Shown here one piece after another: positions 18,458 to 27,139 of a stretch of DNA of 64,000 nucleotides. The notes below the pieces were generated by a model. The model saw only the letters and a program-made list of their open reading frames with translations, was not told the DNA's origin and did not search any database. The first letter of the stretch is position 1; the number at the start of each line of letters is the position of its first letter. The DNA comes from Vibrio sp. Of7-15 (GTDB lineage: Bacteria; Pseudomonadota; Gammaproteobacteria; Enterobacterales; Vibrionaceae). The DNA is taken from assembly GCF_022347565.1 (NCBI RefSeq), contig NZ_JAKRGH010000007.1, positions 1 to 64,000 of the forward strand, written 5' to 3'. Both the position numbers and the translations under genes were made by a program.

Positions 18458-18642
18458 CAAAAACCTCCTTAACAACAAAAACAAAATAGGAGCACTACAA
18501 GTTTTACGCCAATGTGCAATCACTTGATAACTATAGCCGCTTGGGCGAAATAAGCGGGCATTTGCACTAATATGGTGAAAATAAAATGGTTATTGCACTA
18601 AATTGGAATGGCAGAAGCAGAAAGGGAAGCAAGGGAAAGAAA

Positions 18643-18683
18643 CAGGCCGCCCATGAATCCATCATGATGCATCGACGGCCGAT
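18643..18683 (-). terminator. Weak hairpin after the subtilase gene
   Basis: GGCCG and CGGCC flank a loop downstream of the subtilase stop codon and are followed on the minus strand by TGTTTCTTTCCC. This is a possible but poor terminator. Confidence 0.3.
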
Positions 18684-18697
18684 TTTAGTGTTTGTGA

Positions 18698-20959
18698 TTA
18701 ATGGCTAGAAGTTACCCACCATGTGCCATTGTTGGGATTAAAGTTGGCAATATCATCTTTACCATTACCAGTGAAATCCCCTGCGACTTGGGTAGTCCAG
18801 CCTGAGTTATTGTTGTAATCACTGAGCACATAGGTGGAAAAGTCATCTTGCTGCGGCAGAGATTCACACATTCCCCATTTACCTGTTGTGGTCCGGTAGT
18901 TGGCAATATCACTTTCGCCATCACCGTTAAAATCGCCGACGATGTGAGTCTTCCAACCATCTTCATGATGGTAATCCACCCATTTGGTTGTGGTAAATTG
19001 ACTGCCATTGGAAAGAGAAACCCACCACGTAGCATCGTCGGAATTAAAGTTAGCGATGTCATCTTTGCCATCAGCGTTAAAGTCGCCGACTAAGCGTGCG
19101 GTTAAGCCACTGAAATCAGAAAAGTTATCCCATCGCGTGGCAGAAAAAGAAGATCCACTGCTGACACTGACATACCAGCCGCCTTGCTCATTATCAAAAT
19201 GCGCCACATCATCTTTGCCGTCGCCAGTAAAATCACCCGCTAAGTGATATGTCCAACGAGTAAGATCGCTGGTTCGTCCCCACTTTGTCATGTCAAACGT
19301 ATTGCCATTTGAAAGGGTTACCCACCAATCACCGTCTTCTAAGCTCATGTGAGCAAAATCATCTTTGCCATCGCCATTAAAGTCGCCCAGTAGCGACGTT
19401 TGCCAGCCAGATCCTCCTTGTGAACCTAAGTTTTTCCATAACGTGGTTTCGAAGCTGCTGCCCGTAGACAGGCCAACCCAAATGTTATAGTTGGTGCTTT
19501 CGACATAAGCGATGTCATCTTTACCATCGCCATTAAAATCGCCGACATGGAAAGAAGTGATGTCGTGGCTAGTGTCGTTCGTTTCCCAATGAGTGGTAGT
19601 AAAGGCATTTCCCGTAGAGCGAGACACCCACCATTTGGCATAGAGTGGATCAAAATTGGCAAGGTCGTCTTTACCGTCACCATCAAAGTCCCCCACAAGT
19701 TGGGCATCCCAGCGATCATTGTTACCAAAATCATCCCACTTTGTCGTGGTGGATGGGTAATCGATAAGCACATCCGTAAACAGAAGCTTGTTGGGGGAGC
19801 CGGAGCCAGTACTCGATAGCTCACCTAGAGTGGCGGCATCCACTAATGAATTTCGAGCAACAGAAGGCGACACGGTTGGTTTTGTTTGCAAACCCAGAGC
19901 TAAAGTGCCAGAAACAAAGGCGGCAGACATGGAGGTGCCACTCATAATCGAATGAGAGCTATTTGAGTTCTTCCAAGCCGATTTAATATCCGTTCCAGGG
20001 GCAAAAATATCTAAACATGAACCTTTATTAGAAAAGCCGGAACGAACATCGCTGCTGGTGGTTGAACCAACGGTAATGGCATTAGGTACTCTGGCTGGCG
20101 TTTCGTTGCAGGCGTCTGAGTTATTATTGCCTGCGGCGGCGACAGCGGAGATATTGTTCTGGATTAACGCATTAACGGCATTATCAATCGCGAGATCTGA
20201 GGTTACGCCGCCAAAACTCATGTTGACGATGGCAGGAGAGGTAGCGTTGTTCAAAACCCACTCTAGCCCTGAAACGATAAGATCTGAGCTTGTTGCACCA
20301 TCACAGTTAATGATTCTAACGCCGACAAGGTTAACATTCTTTGCGACTCCACCAATGATCCCCGCCACGTGTGTGCCATGGCCGTGACAGTCAGAGGCAT
20401 TGGCATCATTGCCAACAAAATCCCAGCCGCTGGTTGCTCGGCTGTTAAATTCCGAGTGAGACATACGAATGCCTGTATCCAGAACATACACGGTGACACC
20501 TGTGCCATCTCGATCTGAGGTGTAGCTATTATCGGTAGGTAAAAAGCGCTCGTCGATCCTATCTAACCCCCACTCTGGATTTACTTGGGTGCTGGACATG
20601 GATATCACGGGGGAAAGGGCAAAAGTTTGGTTCTGCTGGATGTACTGAATATGCTCACTTTGTGCTAGCTGTTGTGCCTGCTTTGGTGTGGCTTCAATCA
20701 AAACACCATTAAGAGATTGTGGATAGCGTTTTAATACACTGAGTTGATGTGAATCAATTAACGAATCTAGGTATTCTGATTCTGTCCCCGCGTAACTTAA
20801 CGGCCTTGGTTGAAAGGCGACTAAATATTGATGAGTTATAGCCTTGGTTGGGGCAGCTAGGTTTAGCTTATTGGGGATTTCGGCGGCAAGTAAAGATGAG
20901 CTGAACCCAAGGCAGCATGAGAGTATCAGTGGGCTACCGCTGTGTTTGAATGACCACAT
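18698..20959 (-). CDS. Secreted subtilisin-like (S8, proteinase K-type) protease with seven FG-GAP/VCBS-like repeats
   Basis: This is a 753-residue exported protease. A signal peptide (about 1-26) is followed by an I9-type propeptide (about 40-115) and the S8 catalytic domain (about 125-390). Catalytic Asp161 is in YVLDTGI, His194 in HGHGTHVAG and Ser343 in SGTSMSAAF. The rest, from about residue 405, is seven units of about 50 residues. Each carries a calcium-loop-like GDFNGDGKDDIA core and a WWVSxSxG motif. Such repeats form beta-propeller or VCBS-type modules and could bind substrate or the surface. The layout matches extracellular proteases of marine gammaproteobacteria. It is divergent from the prepilin gene. 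Confidence 0.93.
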   Translation of the reverse strand: MWSFKHSGSPLILSCCLGFSSSLLAAEIPNKLNLAAPTKAITHQYLVAFQPRPLSYAGTESEYLDSLIDSHQLSVLKRYPQSLNGVLIEATPKQAQQLAQSEHIQYIQQNQTFALSPVISMSSTQVNPEWGLDRIDERFLPTDNSYTSDRDGTGVTVYVLDTGIRMSHSEFNSRATSGWDFVGNDANASDCHGHGTHVAGIIGGVAKNVNLVGVRIINCDGATSSDLIVSGLEWVLNNATSPAIVNMSFGGVTSDLAIDNAVNALIQNNISAVAAAGNNNSDACNETPARVPNAITVGSTTSSDVRSGFSNKGSCLDIFAPGTDIKSAWKNSNSSHSIMSGTSMSAAFVSGTLALGLQTKPTVSPSVARNSLVDAATLGELSSTGSGSPNKLLFTDVLIDYPSTTTKWDDFGNNDRWDAQLVGDFDGDGKDDLANFDPLYAKWWVSRSTGNAFTTTHWETNDTSHDITSFHVGDFNGDGKDDIAYVESTNYNIWVGLSTGSSFETTLWKNLGSQGGSGWQTSLLGDFNGDGKDDFAHMSLEDGDWWVTLSNGNTFDMTKWGRTSDLTRWTYHLAGDFTGDGKDDVAHFDNEQGGWYVSVSSGSSFSATRWDNFSDFSGLTARLVGDFNADGKDDIANFNSDDATWWVSLSNGSQFTTTKWVDYHHEDGWKTHIVGDFNGDGESDIANYRTTTGKWGMCESLPQQDDFSTYVLSDYNNNSGWTTQVAGDFTGNGKDDIANFNPNNGTWWVTSSH

Positions 20960-21196
20960 AATAGAACTCCTTTCAGTGAACGTGGTTTATAGCGTGTGCC
21001 ATTCAATATATTGACTTTGCACTCTGTTGTACATCTCTTATTTAGTAGAAATATCTTTTTCTTTCAGTGATTTGCTTTATGAATGGGTTGTGGTTAAATA
21101 AATCTAGTTGCGTCAAAATTAAGATAAATAAATTATAAATATGATTTTTAGTCGTTATAATTTAACGGTGTTTTATTTTTTGTGACTAAAAAACGA

Positions 21197-21715
21197 ATGT
21201 TAAAGATTGAGCTGTATAAACTAAGAAAACAGTCAGGATTTACCCTAATCGAACTTATCGTTGTTATTGTGATTCTTGGCATAGTGTCTGCTGTGGCCGC
21301 CCCGTATTTTTTGAATGTTCAGTCTAATGCCAGAGTAGCAACATTGAATGGCTTTATTGGCTCGTTTAATGCCGCGGACAGCTTAGTGATGGAAAAAGCG
21401 ATGATTGCGGGTGTAGACAACAGGCCCGGAGAAGTCACGATTCCTCATACGGATATAAAGCTTCAAGATGGTTATTTGAGTATTGCGCCTGAAAATATTA
21501 ACAATGTTATGAATGTGGATGGTTTGATGATGTCGGCATCCGAAAAAAGTGATATTCCGAGTACTTATGTCTATTTTGGGGATAAGGAGTTGACCTTTAA
21601 AGAAATCGCATCACAGCGTTGCTTCGTGCATTTATCTCGATCGTTAACCGTCACATCAGAGGGTAAGAAAGCCGTCGGCCCAATTGTTATTCGACGTTTC
21701 TTTGAAGGTTGTTAG
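21197..21715 (+). CDS. Type IV prepilin-like / pseudopilin protein (MshA-like N-terminus)
   Basis: This 172-residue protein has a short basic leader and the prepilin peptidase site KQSG/FTLIELIVVIVILGI, with Glu at position +5 of the mature chain. The hydrophobic spine GIVSAVAAPYFLNVQSNAR is MSHA-pilin-like. Two cysteines late in the chain (QRCFVH and the final FEGC) could form the disulphide loop seen in pilins. It is not next to assembly genes (no ATPase, platform or secretin nearby), so it is an orphan that would need a system elsewhere. The ATG at 21197 and a GTG at 21182 are both possible, and neither has a strong ribosome site. Confidence 0.82.
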   Translation: MLKIELYKLRKQSGFTLIELIVVIVILGIVSAVAAPYFLNVQSNARVATLNGFIGSFNAADSLVMEKAMIAGVDNRPGEVTIPHTDIKLQDGYLSIAPENINNVMNVDGLMMSASEKSDIPSTYVYFGDKELTFKEIASQRCFVHLSRSLTVTSEGKKAVGPIVIRRFFEGC

Positions 21716-21847
21716 TAGGGTAACGAATAAAAAATATATATTACTAATATTTGAAGTTATAATTTCAAAAATTGTTGTAATGCCATGAATAATATAAGAA
21801 TATTGTTTTTATATGGTATTCTTATATTAATTTTTTAGTAGGCAATA

Positions 21848-22699
21848 ATGAAGTACTTGTCTTTAATCCCTGTTTTGTTAGGTCTGTCTAGTAGCGTATA
21901 TGCTGGGTGGTTTTCTGGTCCTCCTCCTAAGGTAACATCATTTTCTATTGTAAATAGTGATGTGCTTGAGCTCTGTTTTGATAAGCCATACTACAAAGAG
22001 TTGTTACTTTATTCTTTAACTTTAACTAGGGATGACGGGAGCAAGTTACACATCCCTAAAAGGTATAAAGAGGTTTATGGTTCTGACGAGAGAGCTGAAG
22101 ATGTATGCTATGGAATCTCAGTATCCAGATTTTTCAGTAGCCTGCACTCTCATCGAACAACGCTGGATCTCAATCTTTACTCGTATGCCTCTGTGGAGGT
22201 ATCTGTTGCAGTAGCTAAAGGCCGACACCGGAGCCAAAGGAGTACGGTTGATGAAGAAATCTTTAATAAGACTTACCGTTTGCCTCATGAGTCTCCATTC
22301 GATAGGCTGACTGATTGCGAGTTTGCAAATCATATTATCGTGCGAGCCAAGGTGTTAATGGATACTGTTGTTCAGTTTTATGAAAGACGGGCATCATACG
22401 ATGAAATAGCACATTGGCATACTTACGTCTATAAAAAGGAGATCAGGAATTTATACATGGATTTAGATGTGAATAGAGAATTACAAAAAAAGCAGGGGCG
22501 GGAGTTATCAAATAAAATGTATGAAGGTTTTGTTAAGAACCTTTATCCTGTAATCAGAGAAATTAAGTATTCTGCACAAGTTCAACTGTTCCCATTGCCG
22601 GCACTTCAAGAAGCGTATCAGCCTATAAACAACACCTTGTCTTACTTTTTAGAGCAATGTAGTGAACCATTAAACATTCCTTTATCTGGCACTAAATAG
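21848..22699 (+). CDS. Secreted protein of unknown function
   Basis: This 283-residue protein has a signal peptide (about 1-19, ending VYAGW) and no domain I recognise. The first half of the mature chain is beta-rich (VTSFSIVNSDVLELCF, LLYSLTLTRDDG). The second half is helical and charged (about 170-270), with a pair of cysteines at either end (DCEF and EQCSE). It follows the orphan prepilin by 132 bp on the same strand and ends at a strong terminator, so a functional tie to the pilin is possible. Confidence 0.65.
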   Translation: MKYLSLIPVLLGLSSSVYAGWFSGPPPKVTSFSIVNSDVLELCFDKPYYKELLLYSLTLTRDDGSKLHIPKRYKEVYGSDERAEDVCYGISVSRFFSSLHSHRTTLDLNLYSYASVEVSVAVAKGRHRSQRSTVDEEIFNKTYRLPHESPFDRLTDCEFANHIIVRAKVLMDTVVQFYERRASYDEIAHWHTYVYKKEIRNLYMDLDVNRELQKKQGRELSNKMYEGFVKNLYPVIREIKYSAQVQLFPLPALQEAYQPINNTLSYFLEQCSEPLNIPLSGTK

Positions 22700-22717
22700 C
22701 AAGATTAAAACAGACGA

Positions 22718-22756
22718 GGCTTGGTGACTTTTATTCAAAATCACCAAGCCTTTTTT
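22718..22756 (+). terminator. Rho-independent terminator
   Basis: GGCTTGGTGA (22718-22727) pairs with TCACCAAGCC (22741-22750), followed by TTTTTT. It ends the prepilin/secreted-protein unit. Confidence 0.92.
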
Positions 22757-22775
22757 GTATTATGCCAGACGGTAC

Positions 22776-23333
22776 TTATTGGCTAACCAACAAAACGCCA
22801 TAGTCAGCTCTGGTGATGGTTTGGGCGTACACATCACCATTGTCTGCGTCAAAGCTCATTACTCGGCTCTCACTTCCCACTGGTGTTGCACTCCAAAGAA
22901 CGGTCGTAGTATTACCAAGTTCGTAAGTAAAAGCACCAGGGAAGGCTTTTTCATTGACTGCCGGGTGGTAACAAGCGGCTTCTTTTAAACTAACCAGTTC
23001 TTTAATGTTTGGTAAGCGCCATTCCTCTTTACCACCAAATTTATGCAGCGGGTGAACTGTGCTTTTATTAATTGCTTGAACGTCGTTCAGGGCAGATTGC
23101 CAATACATACCTGTTGCCGTGCCATCGCAAGTCATTTTGTCTTGGTTCCACTCCTTGCCAAGTGGGCAACGCATCCAAGTTAAGTTGGTTTTTAGGTCAA
23201 GGATTGTGCCGTTATTATTATCGATAAAGCGGGTATTAGGTGCGGTAGAAGTAAAATCTGTTGAGCACTCTTGAGCAATCACGGCTGTGGCTGGCAATAC
23301 AGATAAAGCAGAAATTAACAGTAAACGTTTCAT
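22776..23333 (-). CDS. Secreted DUF1566 (Lcl C-terminal-like) protein
   Basis: This 185-residue exported protein (signal peptide about 1-20, ending VIAQE) matches the DUF1566 pattern: RFIDNNNGTILDLKTNLTW near the start, WRLPNIKELVSL in the middle and VLWSATPVGSESRVMSFDA near the end. DUF1566 modules resemble the C-type-lectin-like region of the Legionella collagen-like adhesin Lcl and are common in surface proteins of marine bacteria. It is the last gene of the five-gene heme-receptor/protease operon. Its start codon overlaps the previous stop by one base (TAATG), so translation is probably coupled. Exact role unknown. Confidence 0.8.
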   Translation of the reverse strand: MKRLLLISALSVLPATAVIAQECSTDFTSTAPNTRFIDNNNGTILDLKTNLTWMRCPLGKEWNQDKMTCDGTATGMYWQSALNDVQAINKSTVHPLHKFGGKEEWRLPNIKELVSLKEAACYHPAVNEKAFPGAFTYELGNTTTVLWSATPVGSESRVMSFDADNGDVYAQTITRADYGVLLVSQ

Positions 23334-24823
23334 TATTTTTTACCTTCTACAGAAACTAAACGAGCAGGAAATAGGTACGAGTAATCATTGTCTTGTGGTG
23401 TTTTATCTGAATAAACTTGAATGCTGGTGATCTCCCCACGTACCGCTCCACGGGCTTTCACGTAATTAAAGGCTTTTTCTCCTTCAACGTATTCACCGTA
23501 TTCTGGGTAATAAAGGCCAGAGCTCCATAGCTCACCTTCTTGCTCACCAATATCAGGGCTGCCAGTAGGTTGATTCGGGAAGTACTTCAGTGTGAACCCA
23601 TATACTTTACCGTTACTGTCTTTCTCTGTTTCACCAAAGTCGAGTAAGTTATAAATATTGAAGTTGGTTGGTAGCTTCCAGTTGGTTTTACCACAGTAGG
23701 CATTTGTTCTTAGATAATCGATGTAATCTTGAGTCGTACAAACGTTATCGCCTGCGGTTTTACAGGTGGCTTCTGCGATGTCTTTAGAAAATGGTGTATG
23801 TACACCTGGGATTTCTAATGTAAAAGCACGATCTTTATATTGGATCGAGTTTGCATCGCTGCTTTTCACTTCCCAGACTAGGCCAGTACGCTCATCTCTT
23901 ACGCATGACCATTCGGTGGCATCATCAGCAACTGGGGTACCTTTGGCGTCTAACTTGGTAAATTTAAAACCGTTGTTGGTGTTTGGGTTTACCTCGGTTT
24001 TATCTAAGCCGTATTCCGCGTCTTGCCCTGGGTAGTCTGCTTGTGGTGTTGCTTGTTCTTCTCCTGCATCACTGAAATAGCGTGTTACCCCTGTGTCATT
24101 AAGAGTCACGTTGTATAGCGCTGATTTGGTATCCGTGATCATTTGTGAGATTTCAGCTTCACTTGGTGATTGAGCTGTTAACACCGCTTTGTTGTCAATA
24201 ATGGTGCTGCTGATAGCCGCTAAAGTTAAGTACGCTTCGTTAGCGGGGATCTGGTTCGAAATACTTACCATGTTCGCTTCGATAGTGGCTAAGCTACTGT
24301 CAGTTGTATTGCTAAGCAGATCGTTTGGCGGTGTAATACCGATGACAGTAAGGTTATCTTTTAGCTTGGTTTCAGCCTCGGCTAAGGTTAAACCATTTTC
24401 CATGGAGCCCGCTAAAAGAGTCGTTACACCATTAATGATGTTGCCTGTGGTTTTTTTCTGGCCCGGTGCCGCTAGGGTGGCAGTATTTTGGCTTTCAGCA
24501 CTGTTGGCTGCCTGTACTGAGCGGTGGCTTGCAGCTTGTACACCTGTGTTGGCATTGGTGACTAATGGCGCGGTTAAAATATTCTTATTTAAACTGGTGA
24601 TGGTAAAACGGCCATTTTGTGCGGTTGCGCTTGGATCGCTACTGTCACAAATAAAGTTATGGTTTAAGTCGGCACACACCGTGCTGTCTTTTGCTACTGC
24701 TGAGGTAATTTCGCCACTTACTGAGTAGGTTAGATCCGCGGTGTTGTTACCAGAGCCAGAATCTGAGCCATTACAGCCTGTGAGTGCCAGCGCGACGGCT
24801 AGGGAAGTTAATTTATATTTCAT
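23333..24823 (-). CDS. DUF1566 domain lipoprotein
   Basis: This 496-residue lipoprotein has a signal peptide ending in LTGC (lipidated Cys17) and then a Gly/Ser/Asn-rich linker. A small beta domain follows (about 30-80, VSGEITSAVAKDSTVC), then a long helical, threonine/alanine-rich region and a C-terminal DUF1566 module (about 280-490: TGLVWEVKS, TNWKLPTNFNIYNLLDFG, ELWSSGLYY). It should sit on the outer membrane. The operon position between the protease and a second DUF1566 protein, with four bases to the protease gene, suggests it helps bind or present a substrate. This role is an inference. Confidence 0.8.
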   Translation of the reverse strand: MKYKLTSLAVALALTGCNGSDSGSGNNTADLTYSVSGEITSAVAKDSTVCADLNHNFICDSSDPSATAQNGRFTITSLNKNILTAPLVTNANTGVQAASHRSVQAANSAESQNTATLAAPGQKKTTGNIINGVTTLLAGSMENGLTLAEAETKLKDNLTVIGITPPNDLLSNTTDSSLATIEANMVSISNQIPANEAYLTLAAISSTIIDNKAVLTAQSPSEAEISQMITDTKSALYNVTLNDTGVTRYFSDAGEEQATPQADYPGQDAEYGLDKTEVNPNTNNGFKFTKLDAKGTPVADDATEWSCVRDERTGLVWEVKSSDANSIQYKDRAFTLEIPGVHTPFSKDIAEATCKTAGDNVCTTQDYIDYLRTNAYCGKTNWKLPTNFNIYNLLDFGETEKDSNGKVYGFTLKYFPNQPTGSPDIGEQEGELWSSGLYYPEYGEYVEGEKAFNYVKARGAVRGEITSIQVYSDKTPQDNDYSYLFPARLVSVEGKK

Positions 24824-24827
24824 AGGA

Positions 24828-27128
24828 TTATTTCTTCTTTTTAAGGTTAACTAAACGAGTACAAGCACATGCCAGTAAGGCAAATAAGCCAAATAGAGAG
24901 CTGCTTCCACCACTGGTGGTGCCGTTATCTGGGGTTACTTTGCTATCGATAGTTGGGATTGGGCCACAGGCAAATTTGGTTAAGTTACCCACACCCCAGC
25001 TCAGTAATTTCCCGCTATTCTCTTGGCTGTGATCGGAAATTTCTAAACGCCATGCCCCTGTGATTGGGCTGCCTTTCAGAGCGGCTAACTCAGGCATATG
25101 GCTCAGTAAATAAGTGGTATTGATGGTGTCGGAATACACTTGCTGATGTTTTACTAAGCTAATGCGCTCACCATTTGGCGACACAAGAGTGATATCCAGA
25201 TCCGTAATTTGGCTGTGTGTTAAATGCAGTTGCACCGCGAAGTTGTCATCAATAACGGGTAGGTTGTCATTGATATAGAAATTAAAGGTTTTGAAACCAA
25301 TTTGTGCTCGGCCGCTGCTGTCTGTTTGCGCATCAGGAATGATGGAATCAAATATACTCGGTTCATGAGATAAAATCGGCGTGCCATAAATGTAGTCTTT
25401 TGACAGTTTGGTGCTTTTTTCTAGTAAATTGTCATTAAACTGATAGTTAATATTGGCAGAAACGGTGACTTCTTGACCACATGTCATTTCTTGGTTGGGA
25501 AGATAAGTAATATCTAGCTTATCAAAGGCCGCATTTTGAATGGTTTGTGTCCCTGTTAAGTTGCTGCTTAATTCAGCGTTAATACTCGCTTTTCGTTTGG
25601 TCGGCACTAAGCTGAAAGCAGGATTAGTGCCTTCCGGAATGAACACACTTTGCGTTACCATTTCAAAAGGATCACGCAGTAAACCATGAAAGTAAAAATG
25701 CGCTTTAAACAAGCGTTGGTAGTCTCGGTTAGGGTACAGCTCGCCTGCGACGTACAAAATGTTTTCAGCGAGATCATCCATTTTTACGCCACGACCTAAG
25801 CCGTAGAAGCTTTCTAAAATAATGGTGTTTACTTCATTGAAAGCATCAGCGCCATATAGAGCAACGCCTTGTTTTAAGGTTTGGAACAGAGGGGTAGACC
25901 ACAGCTCATCACCCAGCTCACCGCCAACACTTTCATGAGCGCGATATTCAGCTGTTGGGTAATAGCGTGCTTTTTGATTGTTTAAGCTGCGTGTATGACG
26001 CTGGTGGCCAAAGTAGCCATCCCAGTTAAATACAGTGTCTAGCTCAAAGCTTGTACCTTGCTCATATTGTAATTGGTAGCCATACGCGCCAGCCCAGTAG
26101 TCACCGAAGCCTTCACCAATGGTGTCACTGTGGCCATACGCCCAATCTGGGGTAATGTGGTGGTTAATGGCGTGGCCTAGCTCATGTAAAATGATGTCTG
26201 CATCCAGAGCATCTGGTGAACCACCGATACCAAAAGCTAAGGTTTTCGCACCAATATAATAAGATGAGTTATTTGTGCTTAATGCTTTCGCATCGAACAG
26301 AAGTGGCCCTTGAAATACATCAAAGTTCAAACTTTTTAAGTAGTCGATGGATTTATCTAAGTGATAAAACGCCATCAGCTGCAGGAAGTTTGCTTCATCG
26401 TTAAGATCCACTTGAGCCAGTTGTGCGGCATTAGTGAATGTGCTCAACCCTTCAGGTGGTAAAAAAGAAGTACCGGGATCGACAGCCTGATTACCTTGCT
26501 CATCGGCAGGTAATAGCAGCTGTTTAATATCAATTTGCTTAACATTATTGTTCGATAAATACAGCTTGCCTTCAGATTCAAGAAACTTAGCCTGTTTGGT
26601 GAAGTAATGAATACTGCCAGGGTAGTCACTCACGTTAAGGTAGTTACTCTCTGGTGGTGGAGTTTGGTTCATGGTGCGAAGATCGGGTGAGATCACATTG
26701 ATCGAGTGATCAACCAATGAACCAGAGCCGATCGAAGGCGCAAGATCTGCATCAACAGTACGTGGTGCTTCGAGTTCAGCTGCTTTAGTCGCAACACCAT
26801 TACGCACAATGGTGTCTTCTAAGCTTTTGTAAACGCGCGATACCATGTTGGATTTATCGGTGCTTAATACCAAAGTACGCTGCTGCTTATACTCACCATT
26901 TAGTGTGATATTAAAGTTGTAATGTGTGCCTAAAGCGCTATTGGAGGTGTAGCGCAGCGTCAGCTCTCCCGCTTCTGGGTAGTGCTGATTCAAGTAGGTT
27001 TTGGCTTGCGCGGCATCGGTGATTTGAACGGCTTGAGCTGGGTAATCCCACTCGCCAGCCTGAACCGATGCGCTGCCTAACGCCGCTGACACCAAAGAGG
27101 CCAGCGTTAAAGTAAGAGGTTTCTTCAT
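24828..27128 (-). CDS. Secreted zinc metalloprotease with P-domain and GlyGly-CTERM anchor
   Basis: This 766-residue exported protein has a signal peptide (about 1-24), a propeptide-like region and a gluzincin catalytic core. His315, Glu316 and His319 lie in HELGH, with the third ligand Glu339 in EGFGDYW. This is the thermolysin/fungalysin pattern. A P/Homo-B domain (about 600-715, LDITLVSPNGERISL and GAWRLEISDHS) follows, as in proprotein-convertase-type and vibrio proteases. The C-terminus is a GlyGly-CTERM tail: SGGSSS, then a hydrophobic helix and NLKKKK, a signal for rhombosortase cleavage and surface handover. It sits 11 bp after the receptor gene, so it is probably co-expressed with heme uptake. 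Substrate unknown. Confidence 0.86.
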   Translation of the reverse strand: MKKPLTLTLASLVSAALGSASVQAGEWDYPAQAVQITDAAQAKTYLNQHYPEAGELTLRYTSNSALGTHYNFNITLNGEYKQQRTLVLSTDKSNMVSRVYKSLEDTIVRNGVATKAAELEAPRTVDADLAPSIGSGSLVDHSINVISPDLRTMNQTPPPESNYLNVSDYPGSIHYFTKQAKFLESEGKLYLSNNNVKQIDIKQLLLPADEQGNQAVDPGTSFLPPEGLSTFTNAAQLAQVDLNDEANFLQLMAFYHLDKSIDYLKSLNFDVFQGPLLFDAKALSTNNSSYYIGAKTLAFGIGGSPDALDADIILHELGHAINHHITPDWAYGHSDTIGEGFGDYWAGAYGYQLQYEQGTSFELDTVFNWDGYFGHQRHTRSLNNQKARYYPTAEYRAHESVGGELGDELWSTPLFQTLKQGVALYGADAFNEVNTIILESFYGLGRGVKMDDLAENILYVAGELYPNRDYQRLFKAHFYFHGLLRDPFEMVTQSVFIPEGTNPAFSLVPTKRKASINAELSSNLTGTQTIQNAAFDKLDITYLPNQEMTCGQEVTVSANINYQFNDNLLEKSTKLSKDYIYGTPILSHEPSIFDSIIPDAQTDSSGRAQIGFKTFNFYINDNLPVIDDNFAVQLHLTHSQITDLDITLVSPNGERISLVKHQQVYSDTINTTYLLSHMPELAALKGSPITGAWRLEISDHSQENSGKLLSWGVGNLTKFACGPIPTIDSKVTPDNGTTSGGSSSLFGLFALLACACTRLVNLKKKK

Positions 27129-27139
27129 TTCTTCTTTCC

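Noticed and set aside
18698-19745. CRISPR array or DNA tandem repeat
   Set aside because: The similarity is at protein level (about 150-bp coding units with third-position changes), not exact DNA repeats with unique spacers.
18712-19824. Several open frames of 80-130 codons across the subtilase C-terminus
   Set aside because: They are other-frame readings of the repeated FG-GAP-like units, which keep frames open by their periodic sequence.
24189-24728. 179-codon plus-strand frame
   Set aside because: Antisense of the DUF1566 lipoprotein; hydrophobic only because the opposite strand is Thr/Ala/Asn-rich.
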